DNA of 64,000 bases from Streptomyces sp. NBC_00461 (GTDB lineage: Bacteria > Actinomycetota > Actinomycetes > Streptomycetales > Streptomycetaceae), in the NCBI RefSeq assembly GCF_036013935.1, contig NZ_CP107902.1, positions 7,101,001 through 7,165,000 on the forward strand, given 5' to 3'. Positions 10,437 through 19,870 of the stretch are shown here, in pieces; position 1 is the first letter of the stretch; the number at the start of each line of letters is the position of its first letter. A model generated the notes under the pieces. It was not told where the DNA came from, ran no database searches, and saw only the letters and a program-made list of their open reading frames with translations. A program made the translations under genes and the position numbers.

Positions 10437-10796
10437 TCACAGCCCGGTGGCCAGCCAGATGGTCACGGCCGCGGCGGTGGTGAGCCCGACGTTGAGTGTG
10501 ATCCGGCGGTCTTCGCCCGTCAGATGGACGGCGATCGCACCGGCCTGCAGGAGGACGAAGCCGATGGCCGCGGCCAGCACCAGCGAGGGCGCGATGCCCG
10601 TCAGCGGCGGCAGGATCAGGCCGGTCGCGCCGAGTATCTCGGCCGTCCCCAGCGCCCTGAGGGCGGGCAAGGGTATGCGGTCGACCCAGGCCATCATCGG
10701 TCGGATTTGCTCGCGGCTGCGGATCACCTTCAGCGTGCCCGCGTAGAAGTAGAAGAGGGCGAGCAGCCCCGCGACGATCCAATAGGCGATGTTCAT
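10437..10796 (-). CDS. DoxX-like membrane protein
   Basis: A 119-residue protein with about four hydrophobic helices: YWIVAGLLALFYFYAG, the segment after ALRALGTAEILGATGLI, SLVLAAAIGFVLLQAGAIAV and VGLTTAAAVTIWLATGL. The FYFYAGTLKV start and TAEILGATGLI motif are typical of the DoxX-like family of small membrane proteins, whose roles range from terminal-oxidase subunits to oxidative-stress factors. The specific role here is unknown. The start ATG lies at the end of a 13-bp tandem duplication that repeats its own upstream region. It shares strand and context with the neighbouring cupin and MDMPI-like genes. Confidence 0.85.
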   Translation of the reverse strand: MNIAYWIVAGLLALFYFYAGTLKVIRSREQIRPMMAWVDRIPLPALRALGTAEILGATGLILPPLTGIAPSLVLAAAIGFVLLQAGAIAVHLTGEDRRITLNVGLTTAAAVTIWLATGL

Positions 10797-10822
10797 GGTT
10801 CCCGTTCATGGTTCCCGTTCAT
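10797..10822 (-). repeat. 13-bp tandem duplication at the DoxX start
   Basis: On the minus strand the unit ATGAACGGGAACC occurs twice in direct succession and is followed by the true ATG of the DoxX gene. This gives ATG codons at 10822, 10809 and 10796. Because 13 is not a multiple of 3, the upstream ATGs are out of frame with DoxX. Confidence 0.9.
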
Positions 10823-10918
10823 GGGTCACCGGTTCACTGGCCCCGTCGACCGCTTCGATTGCCAGAAGAGCCCTGGATCAGGCCCGGTCCGGCGTCCGAG
10901 CGTTCCGTCCCGTCGGCT

Positions 10919-11413
10919 TCAGGCGAGGTTGGTGGCGGGCTCGGTCGCGTAGCGGCTCATCGCGTCGATGTTGGCCTGCTGCGTCAGCGGCCGGCCGTCG
11001 GCGAGCACCTTCTGGAGGTCTCGGAAGTACTGCACGTACAGGTCGGGGGTGAATGTGCTGAGCATGACGGCGGGTTGATCCGTCAGGTTGGCGAAGGTGT
11101 GCGGGGTGCCGGGCGGAACCATCACGAGCGTTCCCGTGGTCGCGTCGTGGTCCTCGTCCCCGACGGTGAACCGCACGGTGCCGGAGAGGATGTAGAAGCC
11201 CTCGTCGTGTCGGGCGTGGCGGTGTTGCGGCGGTCCCTGGGAGTGCGGGGCGAGGACGGACTCGGCGATCGCGAGGCGGTGCCCGGTGTGGCTGCCGTCC
11301 TCCAGAACGCGCATGCGTGTGGCGCCCAGAACGATTGTCTCGCCGTCGCCGGGACCCACCACCGATACGGCGGGGTCGGCCTGCGACTCGCTGATCTTCG
11401 CTTCTTCGGTCAT
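10919..11413 (-). CDS. Cupin-domain protein
   Basis: A 164-residue single-domain cupin. Cupin motif 1 is PQHRHARHDEGFYILSG, with the metal-ligand pattern HxH...E and a continuing strand TVRFTVGD. Motif 2 is GTLVMVPPGTPHTF, with the last His ligand. Such proteins are often dioxygenase-like or isomerase-like enzymes or small-molecule sensors; the substrate cannot be told from sequence. It is divergent from a LysR regulator across 80 bases that hold a palindromic T-N11-A site, so it is the most likely target of that regulator, perhaps together with DoxX and the MDMPI-like gene downstream. Confidence 0.88.
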   Translation of the reverse strand: MTEEAKISESQADPAVSVVGPGDGETIVLGATRMRVLEDGSHTGHRLAIAESVLAPHSQGPPQHRHARHDEGFYILSGTVRFTVGDEDHDATTGTLVMVPPGTPHTFANLTDQPAVMLSTFTPDLYVQYFRDLQKVLADGRPLTQQANIDAMSRYATEPATNLA

Positions 11414-11467
11414 GCCTCAAGTGCACCGCCGGGGTCCCACGGCTGTCCAAGACTCATCCCGCAGCGC

Positions 11468-11486
11468 CGATACGTCATGGGTATCG
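11468..11486. promoter_or_regulatory. LysR-type operator candidate
   Basis: CGATAC-N7-GTATCG is a perfect 6-bp inverted repeat carrying the T-N11-A signature of LysR-family binding sites. It lies 8-26 bases before the lysR start and 55-73 bases before the divergent cupin start. It overlaps a TATCGT hexamer that could be the lysR -10 box, which would allow autorepression and control of the cupin gene. Confidence 0.6.
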
Positions 11487-11493
11487 TTGCAGC

Positions 11494-12345
11494 GTGGAGC
11501 TACGGACCCTGCGCTACTTCGTGGCCGTCGCCGAGGAACTCCACTTCGGCCGGGCCGCCACCCGACTGCACATGAGCCAGCCGCCGCTAAGCCGGGCGAT
11601 CAAGCAGTTGGAGGCCGATGCCGGGGCCCTGCTCTTCGCTCGCTCGCCTGCCGGCGTCACGCTAACTCCCGTGGGCACGGTGCTCCTCGACGAGGCGCGG
11701 GCCCTGCTCGACCATGCCGAGCGCGTCCGTGTACGCGTGAGCGCGGCAGCCGGCGTCGCGACCCTCACCCTCGGCATCCTGGGTGACGGCACCGACCCGG
11801 GAGTGTCCAGGCTGGCCGCCGCCTATCGCCGAAGCCACCCCGGCATCGACATCCGCATTCGCGACACCGATCTGACCGACCCGACGTGCGGGCTGCGCGC
11901 CGGACTGGTCGACATCGCCTTGACCCGGGCGCCGTTCGACGAGACTGCCCTGACGGTGCGGGCGCTGCGGAGCGATCCGGTCGGCGTGGTCCTGCGCGCA
12001 GACGATCCGCTGGCCCGCCGCGACCGGCTGCGGCTGGCCGAGCTGAGCGACCGCCGCTGGTTCCAGTTCCCGCAGGGCACGGACCCCGTCTGGCAGTCGT
12101 ACTGGAACGGCGGCAGCCCGCGCGAGGGCCCAGTGGTGCGCGCCGTCCAGGAATGCCTTCAGGCCGTGCTGTGGAACGGCACGGTCGGCCTGGCCCCGCT
12201 CGGACACGACCTGCCCGCGGAGTTGGCCTTGGTGCCGTTGATCGACATGGTGCCGAGCCGAGTGGTGGCGGTGTGGAACGAAGGTGACACCAACCCGTTG
12301 ATCCGATCCTTCAGTGAGGCCGCGACAGCCGCGTACCGCCACTGA
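11494..12345 (+). CDS. LysR-family transcriptional regulator
   Basis: A 283-residue regulator. The N-terminal winged helix-turn-helix is clear: MELRTLRYFVAVAEELHFGRAA, then RLHMSQPPLSRAIKQLEADAGALLFAR. From about residue 90 there is a periplasmic-binding-protein-like effector domain (TLGILGDGTDPG...). Starts at GTG 11494, only 6 bases after a TATCGT hexamer, so the mRNA may be leaderless. It is divergent from the cupin gene, the usual arrangement for LysR proteins and their targets. The effector is unknown. Downstream are an IS remnant and a terminator. Confidence 0.93.
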   Translation: MELRTLRYFVAVAEELHFGRAATRLHMSQPPLSRAIKQLEADAGALLFARSPAGVTLTPVGTVLLDEARALLDHAERVRVRVSAAAGVATLTLGILGDGTDPGVSRLAAAYRRSHPGIDIRIRDTDLTDPTCGLRAGLVDIALTRAPFDETALTVRALRSDPVGVVLRADDPLARRDRLRLAELSDRRWFQFPQGTDPVWQSYWNGGSPREGPVVRAVQECLQAVLWNGTVGLAPLGHDLPAELALVPLIDMVPSRVVAVWNEGDTNPLIRSFSEAATAAYRH

Positions 12346-12384
12346 ACACCGGCAACCGGTGCTGCCGCAGCTCGTGAACACCGC

Positions 12385-12560
12385 ACCGTCCTGGCCCGGC
12401 TCGCGGCTGCCTTCCGCACGGCCGGCCTGGTGCCGACGGCGGATACGCCAACTCCGTTGATTCCACGCTGCTTTCATGTGCCCGCGACGCGTTGGGCATC
12501 GTCGTGGAGATCGTCAACCGGCCACGCGACAGGCTCATAGCCGTTCGTACGACGCCGAAG
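12385..12560 (+). pseudogene. IS5-type transposase remnant
   Basis: Translation from 12432 gives ADGGYANSVDSTLLSCARD, then ALGIVVEIVNRPRD, which matches the conserved catalytic-domain stretch of IS5-family transposases (ADGGY with the following basic region). Just upstream, in another frame, LARLAAAFRTAGLV resembles the residues that normally precede this motif, implying a frameshift. No inverted repeats, start or stop are preserved. Only about 175 bases remain; it marks an old insertion site. Confidence 0.6.
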
Positions 12561-12598
12561 GGCGGCCGGAGCCTGTGAGGCTCCGGCCGCCCTTCGGC
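12554..12598. terminator. Strong hairpin terminator
   Basis: GCCGAAGGGCGGCCGGAGCC pairs perfectly over 20 bp with a 3' arm across a TGTGA loop. It lies between the plus-strand LysR/IS remnant and the 3' end of the minus-strand ATPase gene, so it can serve both strands. No long U tract, as is usual in Streptomyces. Confidence 0.85.
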
Positions 12599-12606
12599 CT
12601 TCGCCG

Positions 12607-15600
12607 CTACTGCTGGGGCGGCGGGGGAGGGGTCTGCCCGTCCGGCTGCTGCGGGGGCTGCGGGTATCCGTAACCGGGCTGTCCGGGCTGCCCCGGCTGC
12701 TGCGGGTACGGCTGACCCGGCTGCTGCGGATAGGGCTGGCCGGGCTGGGCGTGCGGATACGCCTGTCCGGGCTGCGCGGGCGGTTGACCCGGCTGGGGGT
12801 AGGGCTGACCGGGGGCGTACGGCTGTCCGGGCTGGGGCGGCTGGGGAGCCTGCGGATACGGGCCCGGCTGCCCCGGAACCGGCGGCTGACCGGGGACCTG
12901 CTGTCCAGGCATCGGCTGCCCTGGCATCGGCTGGCCCGGTGCGTACTGCTGGCCCGGCAACGGCGGGGCGGCGACCGGCGGCGGGTTGCCGTCACTCGTC
13001 CACAGCCCGTGCATCTGCTGGTGCCGTACGAAGTCCTCCGCGATCATCGCCGAGAGGTTGAAGTACGCCTCCCGGACCTTCGGCCGCATCATGTCGAGGT
13101 CGACCTCGGCGCCGGCGGCCAGGTGCTCGTCGAAGGGCACGACCACGACACCGCGGCACCGCGTCTCGAAGTGGCTGACGATGTCCTCCACCTTGATCAT
13201 CTTGCCCGTCTCGCGCACACCCGAGATGACGGTGAGGGACCGCGAGACGAGATCGGCGTACCCGTGCGCGGACAGCCAGTCCAGCGTCGTACTGGCACTG
13301 CTCGCACCGTCCACCGACGGCGTCGAGACGATGATGAGCTGGTCGGCGAGGTCGAGCACACCGCGCATGGCGCTGTAGAGCAGACCGGTGCCGGAGTCGG
13401 TCAGGATGACCGGGTACTGCTTGCCGAGCACGTCGATCGCCCGCCGGTAGTCCTCGTCGTTGAAGGTCGTGGAGACGGCCGGGTCGACGTCGTTGGCGAT
13501 GATCTCCAGGCCGGACGGCGCCTGGGACGTGAACCGCCGGATGTCCATGTACGAGTTGAGGTACGGGATCGCCTGGACGAGGTCACGGATGGTCGCCCCG
13601 GTCTCGCGGCGCACCCGGCGGCCGAGCGTGCCGGCGTCCGGGTTGGCGTCGATCGCGAGGATCTTGTCCTGCCGCTCGGTGGCGAGCGTGGCGCCGAGGG
13701 CGGTGGTGGTCGTGGTCTTGCCGACACCGCCCTTGAGGCTGATGACCGCGATCCGGTAGCAGGACAGCACGGGCGTCCGGATCAGTTCGAGCTTCCGCTG
13801 CCGCTCGGCCTCCTCCTTCTTCCCGCCGATCTTGAACCGGCTCGGCGCCGCCGCCGGCCGCCCGCTCTTCGCCTTCTGCTTCTTGCTGATCAGCCGGTCG
13901 GAGGACAGCTCCACGGCAGCGGTGTAACCCAGCGGCGCGGCACCGGGGTTGGTCATCTGCCGCTGATCGTGCTGAATGGGCTGCGGCCAGGCGGCACCGG
14001 CACGGGGATCGACGGGCTGCGGTGCTTGCGGTGCCTCCGGCTGCTGCGGTGCGGGTGATGCCTGCGGCTGCGGCTGCGGCTGCTCGGCGAGACCCTGCGG
14101 GGGCTGCGGCGCCTGCGGGGCTTGCGGGTTGGGCTGGAGCTGTCCCTGGGCGGGGGCTCCGGGGTGGGGGAAGCCGTAACCGCCGGGCTGGGCAGGGGGG
14201 TTGGGGGCGGGCTGGGCATGCGGGGTGCCCGGGGCCGGTGCGCCGGGGGGCGGGAAACCGTAACCGCCCGGGGTGTTGGGGGCGGGTGGGGTGGGCTCTG
14301 GTTGCCCCGGGGCGGGGGCTCCGGGGTAGGGGAAGCCGTAACCGCCTGGCTGCGCCTGCGGGTTGGGGGTGGGCTGGGTGGTCGGTGCGGGTGCGCCGGG
14401 GGGCGGGAAGCCGTAACCGCCGTGGGCGTTCGGCGCGGGGGCCGGGGCGCCGCCGGGATGGGGTGCCTGCGCGTTGGGCTGGGGCTGTCCCTGCGGAGGG
14501 AAGCCCGGGTAAGGCTGTCCCTGCGGGGGCACGCCGGGCTGCGGCTGAGCCTGCGGCGGCATGCCGGGGTGCGCCTGGGCCTGCGGGCTCGGCGGCTGCG
14601 GGAAGCCGTAACCGCCTGGCTGCGCCTGCGGGTTGGGGGCAGGCGGGGTGGTCGGTGCGGGGGCGGGGGCGCCAGGGGGCGGGAAGCCGTAACCGCCGTG
14701 GGCGTTCGGCACGGGGGCCGGGGTGCCACCAGGCTGGGGGAAGCCGTAGCCGCCCTGCGGATTGGGTGCGGGGGCCGGTGCCGGGTTCGGCTGGTTCCAG
14801 GCCGCGGGGGCGGGCTGCGGGGCCTGTGGCTGGAAGTGCGGCGGCTGTGGCGGCTGGGGCGGCTGGGGCGGCTGTCCCTGAGCGGCCGCGGGCTGCGGCT
14901 GCGCAGGCGCCGCCGGGTCCTGCTGCTGAGGCTGCTGCGGTTGTGCCGGCCACTGGGCCGCCGACGCGGGGGCCGCGGGCTGGTACGACGGCGGCAACGG
15001 CGGGAGCCCGCCCTGCGGTGCCGGCGGGGGAGCCCATGCGGGCGGCGCGGCCTGCGGTGCGCTCTGCGGGGCGTCGGCCGCGCTCGGAACGGCGTCCTGG
15101 GGCTCACTGTCCTGAGGCACCGCGTCCACGGGTACGACGGCGGCGGGCTCGGCGTCGGCGGGCTCAACGTCCTCACGCACCGCGTCCTCGATCACCGCAC
15201 CCGAAAGCTCAGTGTCCTGGGGCTCAGTGCCATGCGGCGCTGCGTCCTCGGGCTCGGCCACCGCATCCGCCTCGGCGACGACCGCAGCAGCCTCGTCCGC
15301 TTCCTCCGCCCTGTCCTCCCCGTCCTCCCCGTCCGCCTCGTCCGCCTCGTCCGCACCGGCGTCCTCGGGCTCGATCGCCGAAGGCTCCGCCTCCTCGGCG
15401 GAGTCGTCGTCGGCTTCCAAGGAGCTGGAGGAGTCCCCGAGTTCGACGGAGTCGGCGGTGTCGGACTCCTCCCTCTCCTCGGCGTCGGCGACCTCGTCCG
15501 CAGCGTCGCTCTCCGCGTCCGCGGACGCGTCCGTCACCTCGACGTCACCGCCCGAGTCCTCGGCTGCGACGTCGGTCTCCGCACCCTTGTCCGCGGCGCC

Positions 15601-16593
15601 GTCGTCGACGGATCCGGCAGTCTCGTCGGGAGCCGTGCTCCCGGTGCCGTCAGTGCTCCCGGTGCTCTGCGCGTTCTCTGCGTCGTCCTCGCCCGTCGGC
15701 TCCACCGGAGGCTCGACAGCAGCCGCGGCGGCGCGCTCCGCGATCTCCCGCTTCAGAGCGACGGAGGAGAACCGCATGGTGGCGCCGCTCTCCAGATCGC
15801 CGTTCCCGGACTCCTCCCCGGACTCCTCCCCGGAAACGGAAGCCGACGGAGCTGCCGGAGGAGCCACCGGCGGCTCAGCCGGTGCGGCCGGAGCTCCCCA
15901 CTGGGCCTGGAACCCACCAGCAGGAATGTTCGGCACGGCGGTGGGTGACGACGCGTTGCCGGTCGGCTGAGGCTCGAACCCGCTGCCCACCGGAAGCTTG
16001 GGCATCGCCCCCGGACCACCGCTCGGCGGTCCGGGCGGTCCGGGCGGCGGGTACGGCGCACCCGCCGCGGGAGCCTGCGGCGGTGTGTGGGGAGCCCCCG
16101 GCGCGGGCGCCGCAGCAGGGGGCGTGAAGGGAGCCCCGGGCGCCGGCGGAGGCGGCGTGAACGGAGCCCCCGGAGTGGAGGCCGGGCCGCCGGACGAAGG
16201 AGGCTTCGGCATGGAATGAGCCGGCGGAGTCAGCCCCGGCAGCGAGGAGATCGAGAAATCGGAGGGAGACCCGGCGGCAGAGGGCGCGCCCGGAGCAGCC
16301 CCGGAACGGCCCGCAGCGGCGCCGGCGGCCCCAGGCGCACCGCCCGCTCCGGACGCCGTGGCCCCGGATCCAGCCGCACCCGACGAGCCGGTCCCCGGCT
16401 CACCGGCCCCGGGTCCGCCCCCCGCACCGCCGCCACCGCCACCCGCGCCCTCCGACGCGTTCTGCGTGTACCAGGCGGGCGGTGCGTAGTCGATGGTGAA
16501 CTCGCCCGTCATCTCGCTGGCGGACTCCGCGTCGGGCTGGTCATCGCCGGGTGTGGCCCAGCCCCCGCGGATCCCGTCCCGATCGCTGCTCAC
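12607..16593 (-). CDS. Proline-rich MinD/ParA-like ATPase (EspI-like)
   Basis: A 1328-residue protein with a very long disordered N-terminal part. GTG 16593 follows AGGAGGAATT, a near-ideal ribosome binding site. Residues 1-280 are Gly/Ala/Pro-rich, about 280-500 are highly acidic, and about 500-890 are Pro/Gln-rich with GGYGFP seven times. After residue 890 an ordered ATPase begins: [15 protein letters not shown], the deviant Walker A KGGVGKTT (954-961), [19 protein letters not shown], and a final Pro/Gln tail with repeated PGQPYPQ. A proline-rich region joined to a MinD-like ATPase is the architecture of EspI of mycobacterial ESX-1. In S. coelicolor, as I recall, the equivalent interval is beside the type VII secretion genes, which are absent here. 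The ATPase class is clear; the cellular role is inferred. Confidence 0.88.
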   Translation of the reverse strand: MSSDRDGIRGGWATPGDDQPDAESASEMTGEFTIDYAPPAWYTQNASEGAGGGGGGAGGGPGAGEPGTGSSGAAGSGATASGAGGAPGAAGAAAGRSGAAPGAPSAAGSPSDFSISSLPGLTPPAHSMPKPPSSGGPASTPGAPFTPPPPAPGAPFTPPAAAPAPGAPHTPPQAPAAGAPYPPPGPPGPPSGGPGAMPKLPVGSGFEPQPTGNASSPTAVPNIPAGGFQAQWGAPAAPAEPPVAPPAAPSASVSGEESGEESGNGDLESGATMRFSSVALKREIAERAAAAAVEPPVEPTGEDDAENAQSTGSTDGTGSTAPDETAGSVDDGAADKGAETDVAAEDSGGDVEVTDASADAESDAADEVADAEEREESDTADSVELGDSSSSLEADDDSAEEAEPSAIEPEDAGADEADEADGEDGEDRAEEADEAAAVVAEADAVAEPEDAAPHGTEPQDTELSGAVIEDAVREDVEPADAEPAAVVPVDAVPQDSEPQDAVPSAADAPQSAPQAAPPAWAPPPAPQGGLPPLPPSYQPAAPASAAQWPAQPQQPQQQDPAAPAQPQPAAAQGQPPQPPQPPQPPHFQPQAPQPAPAAWNQPNPAPAPAPNPQGGYGFPQPGGTPAPVPNAHGGYGFPPPGAPAPAPTTPPAPNPQAQPGGYGFPQPPSPQAQAHPGMPPQAQPQPGVPPQGQPYPGFPPQGQPQPNAQAPHPGGAPAPAPNAHGGYGFPPPGAPAPTTQPTPNPQAQPGGYGFPYPGAPAPGQPEPTPPAPNTPGGYGFPPPGAPAPGTPHAQPAPNPPAQPGGYGFPHPGAPAQGQLQPNPQAPQAPQPPQGLAEQPQPQPQASPAPQQPEAPQAPQPVDPRAGAAWPQPIQHDQRQMTNPGAAPLGYTAAVELSSDRLISKKQKAKSGRPAAAPSRFKIGGKKEEAERQRKLELIRTPVLSCYRIAVISLKGGVGKTTTTTALGATLATERQDKILAIDANPDAGTLGRRVRRETGATIRDLVQAIPYLNSYMDIRRFTSQAPSGLEIIANDVDPAVSTTFNDEDYRRAIDVLGKQYPVILTDSGTGLLYSAMRGVLDLADQLIIVSTPSVDGASSASTTLDWLSAHGYADLVSRSLTVISGVRETGKMIKVEDIVSHFETRCRGVVVVPFDEHLAAGAEVDLDMMRPKVREAYFNLSAMIAEDFVRHQQMHGLWTSDGNPPPVAAPPLPGQQYAPGQPMPGQPMPGQQVPGQPPVPGQPGPYPQAPQPPQPGQPYAPGQPYPQPGQPPAQPGQAYPHAQPGQPYPQQPGQPYPQQPGQPGQPGYGYPQPPQQPDGQTPPPPPQQ

Positions 16594-17022
16594 AATTCCT
16601 CCTGGTGTGGTCGTGCACCCTCATGCCGTGCAGGGGCGACCATTGCTTGTCGTCCTGTGTCGTTCCGAGGTCGTCCGATTCCACCGGCTTTCCCCCTGAG
16701 CGCCGCCACCCGATCCACGGGTCTGGCGACGCGCCCTCACCCCAGCCTAATCACCAGAAGCCTCACCTCGGCAGGCCCGTCCACTCCCGAGCGCCTGACC
16801 GCTGCGTCACAACCAGCCCAGAAGTGGCCTACACAGCCTACGTATTGGTGAACAAACCGGGCGATAATCGTGAACCCGCTGCGCAGAACGTGAAGAGAAG
16901 TGGTCACGGAGCCCCGAACCGACACGGCCCCGAACTGCCGTACCTCGCAAGGTCCCTGACAGTGCCCGACCTCACCCGGTCGCGCGAGTGATCACGCCGC
17001 CCGGCATAGTAGGGGCGCTTCG
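16594..17022. promoter_or_regulatory. Divergent intergenic region, 429 bp
   Basis: Separates the minus-strand EspI-like ATPase from the plus-strand PQQ-like gene and must hold both promoters. It contains the ATPase ribosome binding site (16594-16603) and an AT-richer patch around 16837-16870 with a GATAAT hexamer near 16862. No convincing -35/-10 pair, operator, RNA gene or repeat was identified. Confidence 0.5.
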
Positions 17023-18570
17023 GTGACCACTTCACAGAAAAAGGACCCCAGCGTGAGCTTCGGCCCGCCCCCTTCCATATACACCCAGTCCGCCGTCAAC
17101 GCGGAGACGCACGAGAAGAAGCGCCGCCGGAAGGGATTGCTGGGACTGCTCGCGGTCGTGCTCGTCGCGGCGCTGGGCACGGGCGGTTGGCTCCTGTGGG
17201 GTGGTGGCGGAGCGAAGACGTCGAACAAGCCGACCGCCACCGGCGACGGCAGGCTCGACGTCCGGGAGACCGTCGAGAAGAGGCCCGCGAGCACCACGGG
17301 AAAAATGGCCTTCCGTTTCTCCGTGGACGACCTGAGCCCGGGCGAGCACTACGAACTCCCCGGCATGTGGGCCACGGACAAGATCCTCGCCAAGGGCATC
17401 AACAAGACCGTGATCGGCCTGCCCATCGGCGCCGACGCCTCCCCGGGCGACGAGAAGTGGAAGCTCCCCCTGGACGGCCCGGTCTGCGGCTACACGCGCC
17501 ATGTGACCGGCGACCACCGCACCGCCGTCCTCTACCGGGCGAACGACCGGGGCGGCGCCTACTGCAACCACGTCGCCTTCTTCGACCTCGACGACGGCCG
17601 CGAGGTCTGGGACACCGACTTCCCGTACTCCAAGTCGGGGGACGCCGAGGGTCTCGCGACGGGCGGCGACGACCAGGACACCCCGAGCGTGACCCTGACG
17701 CACGGCACGGTCGTCGTGACCTGGGGCGGCGGCACCGACGCGTACAGCATGGACACGGGCAGGCGGCTGTGGCGTACGACCTCGACGGGTTCCTGTCAGG
17801 ACATGGGCGCCGCCGGCGGAGGCGCGCTGCTGATCCGTCAGGAGTGCTGGCACGACGACGCCCCTCTCGGCTCGACGGACGCCACCACCTACAAGGCGCG
17901 CAAGGTGGACCCCGGGACGGGCAGGGTCCTGTGGACCTACACCGCCGCGCAGGGCATCCGTGACCTCAACATCCCGTCCGCCGACCCGCCCGTCCTGGCC
18001 GTCCAGGCCGGCGAGATCGGCATCTCCGAGATGCTCTCCCTCGGAGCCGGGGGCAGGACCCGCGCCGTGATCCGCCTGCAGAGCGGCACCTATGTGGGCG
18101 AGTGCTCGTACGACGACTACCTCAACACCGAGGACTGCCCGACCATCGCCGTCGGCGACGGCCAGGTCTTCCTGCGCAGCAAGGACTCGGGCGAGCTGAT
18201 CAACTCCAACTGGATCATCGGCTTCGACCTGGCGACCGGGAACACCACCAAGAAGTTCGACTCCGGCCCCGGCTCGCTCCTCTACCCGGTGCGGATGAGC
18301 GGCGACGAGCTTCTCGCCGTACGCGTGACCGACCAGCACGTCATGCCGTCGGGACTCGTCAGCCTGGACCCGCAGAGGGGCACCGAGACCCCGTACCTCT
18401 ACTTCGACCTGCCCCAGGAGGCCGACCTGATGACGATGACGGAGTACAACGACATCGTCGTCCAGGACGGCCGCATCTTCTTCGGCGTCAAAAAGGTCGA
18501 CGGCCCCGCCAAGGGGCAGCCCCGGTGGGTGTATCTCGTCCTCGGCATCGAGACGCTCGCCGCGAAGTAG
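17023..18570 (+). CDS. Membrane-anchored PQQ-like beta-propeller protein
   Basis: A 515-residue protein. A short cytosolic N-terminus with basic EKKRRRKG is followed by one transmembrane helix ([21 protein letters not shown], about residues 38-58) and a large extracytoplasmic domain. That domain has repeated propeller-blade signatures such as [35 protein letters not shown] and [13 protein letters not shown], typical of PQQ/WD40-like beta-propellers. Cys pairs suggest disulfides outside the cell. Starts at GTG 17023 (AGGGG 8 bases before); GTG 17053 with AAAGGA before it is an alternative. It is divergent from the EspI-like ATPase; whether they work together is unknown. No enzyme activity can be assigned. 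Confidence 0.82.
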   Translation: MTTSQKKDPSVSFGPPPSIYTQSAVNAETHEKKRRRKGLLGLLAVVLVAALGTGGWLLWGGGGAKTSNKPTATGDGRLDVRETVEKRPASTTGKMAFRFSVDDLSPGEHYELPGMWATDKILAKGINKTVIGLPIGADASPGDEKWKLPLDGPVCGYTRHVTGDHRTAVLYRANDRGGAYCNHVAFFDLDDGREVWDTDFPYSKSGDAEGLATGGDDQDTPSVTLTHGTVVVTWGGGTDAYSMDTGRRLWRTTSTGSCQDMGAAGGGALLIRQECWHDDAPLGSTDATTYKARKVDPGTGRVLWTYTAAQGIRDLNIPSADPPVLAVQAGEIGISEMLSLGAGGRTRAVIRLQSGTYVGECSYDDYLNTEDCPTIAVGDGQVFLRSKDSGELINSNWIIGFDLATGNTTKKFDSGPGSLLYPVRMSGDELLAVRVTDQHVMPSGLVSLDPQRGTETPYLYFDLPQEADLMTMTEYNDIVVQDGRIFFGVKKVDGPAKGQPRWVYLVLGIETLAAK

Positions 18571-18580
18571 ACGCCGCCGC

Positions 18581-18628
18581 GGTCCCGTACGTCCACGACG
18601 GGGCGGTCTCGTACGTCAACGACGGGGC
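18581..18628 (+). repeat. Two tandem 24-bp copies downstream of the propeller gene
   Basis: Two adjacent 24-bp copies (18581-18604 and 18605-18628), differing at 2 positions, share the core CGTACGT-(C/A)-ACGACGGGGC. They lie just after the stop of the propeller gene and before the convergent DUF397 gene. Function unknown. Confidence 0.8.
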
Positions 18629-18656
18629 GGCCCTGCCACCCCGTCGAGTGACGCCT

Positions 18657-18953
18657 CTACGCGTCCGCCGCCCGGCCCCCGTTGTGCGGCGCCGGCTCCA
18701 GGTCGAACTCGCCGTCCCGCGCCCCGAGCACGAAGGCCCGCCACTCGGCCTCCGTGTACCGCAGCACGGTGTCCGGGTCGAGCGACGAGCGCATGGCCAC
18801 GGCCCCGGCGGGCAGGTAGGCGATCTCGACCCGCTCCTCCTGCTCCTCGGTACCGGGCGCGCTCTGCCACTGGACGCCGGAGATGTCGAGCGCGTACAGC
18901 TCGTCCCGCTCCCGCTCCTTGCGCGCCTTGATCTGCTCTTCCGTCTCCGCCAT
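18657..18953 (-). CDS. DUF397-domain protein
   Basis: A 98-residue protein with the DUF397 core VQWQSA...[20 protein letters not shown] and [22 protein letters not shown]397 proteins are common in Streptomyces, often paired with an XRE-type HTH regulator (as with WhiJ-type pairs) whose action they may modify. No HTH partner adjoins this copy. Start chosen at ATG 18953 ([19 protein letters not shown], with AAGGGG about 10 bases upstream). The charged N-terminal helix is unusual for the family. It converges on the propeller gene. Confidence 0.85.
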   Translation of the reverse strand: MAETEEQIKARKERERDELYALDISGVQWQSAPGTEEQEERVEIAYLPAGAVAMRSSLDPDTVLRYTEAEWRAFVLGARDGEFDLEPAPHNGGRAADA

Positions 18954-19247
18954 GCCCCAGCGACCCCTTCCCCACGTACGCGTTCCCTGCGTACGCAAAC
19001 GATCTGTGCACTCACACTAGTGGCCGCCCCCGCGCCGACCTCAGGCTTTCCACACCCCGGCCAAAGGTGCCCTGGCTGCCTGGTACCCTGGCTGACGGCC
19101 GTTTGTGTACGCACCCCCGGAGCCCCGCAGGTTCACCTGCCGGCCCTGGAGGCCGCGCCCAGCGGATCCCGCCTCCCGAGTAACGGAAGCACCCCCGAGA
19201 CAAAGACCGGGGGCACTCGGTGGCCACACAGACTACGAGGAGTACGC

Positions 19248-19535
19248 GTGTCGCTCGACGCCGCTACGAAGAAGCAGATCATCACCGAGTTCGGCCAGAA
19301 GGAGGGCGACACCGGCTCTCCCGAGGTCCAGGTCGCCATGCTCTCGCGCCGGATCTCGGACCTGACCGAGCACCTCAAGACGCACAAGCACGACCACCAC
19401 TCCCGCCGTGGTCTGCTGATCCTGGTCGGTCAGCGCCGTCGCCTGCTGCAGTACCTGGCGAAGAAGGACATCCAGCGCTTCCGTGCGCTGGTCGACCGCC
19501 TGGGCATCCGCCGCGGTGCGGCGGGCGCCAAGTAA
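19248..19535 (+). CDS. rpsO: 30S ribosomal protein S15
   Basis: S15 is a primary-binding protein of the central domain of 16S rRNA. The 95-residue product begins [16 protein letters not shown] and contains [45 protein letters not shown] and [13 protein letters not shown], all diagnostic. Start is GTG 19248 with GAGGAG at 19237-19242. The upstream gap (18954-19247) has a possible -10 TACCCT at 19084-19089. rpsO precedes pnp, an arrangement conserved across bacteria in which processing of the intergenic RNA couples the two mRNAs. Confidence 0.98.
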   Translation: MSLDAATKKQIITEFGQKEGDTGSPEVQVAMLSRRISDLTEHLKTHKHDHHSRRGLLILVGQRRRLLQYLAKKDIQRFRALVDRLGIRRGAAGAK

Positions 19536-19546
19536 GACGCCGTGAG

Positions 19547-19584
19547 GGGAGCGGTTCCCGCAAGAGTGGGGACCGCTCCCTTTG
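19547..19584 (+). terminator. rpsO-pnp intergenic hairpin
   Basis: GGGAGCGGT (19547-19555) pairs with ACCGCTCCC (19572-19580), extended by an inner TCCC/GGGG pairing, followed by TTTGCC. It may act as a partial terminator or as the RNase III-processed hairpin known between rpsO and pnp in Streptomyces. Confidence 0.75.
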
Positions 19585-19870
19585 CCGTACGTACGGAAAC
19601 GTGCGGAGTGTCACTGCCGCTTTGTAGTGTGGTAGCACAACGCAATACGCACGACACCACAGAGTGATGGGCCGTACCCGGAGGGGTAGGTCGACATCAC
19701 AAGACGAACGAGGAGAAGCGCTACCTCGCCGCCGCCGGTCCTCGGTAGTGGCCCCCGGGAAACGACCCGGGTGCTTCGATCGAAGACCGGCCCGCACCAG
19801 ACGGAGCGCTTCTCCGCAACCGTCCCCCCGCCACACGGGCAGGAGGGACGAAGACGAGGAGAAAACACTA
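19585..19870 (+). promoter_or_regulatory. pnp leader region
   Basis: The rest of the 335-base rpsO-pnp gap. A possible promoter is TGTCAC, 18 bases, TAGCAC near 19610-19638, but it is weak. No gene is supported: the open frame from 19664 into pnp lacks a good ribosome binding site and conserved sequence. The GAGGAGA at 19855-19861 belongs to pnp. Confidence 0.35.

Noticed and set aside
9535..10809. 424-residue version of the MDMPI-like protein
   Set aside because: The added N-terminal part is an out-of-frame reading of the DoxX gene; family similarity begins at 10317.
16493..16991. Small plus-strand frames between the EspI-like ATPase and the propeller gene
   Set aside because: No ribosome binding site, atypical codon bias and partial overlap with the ATPase start; better read as promoter DNA.
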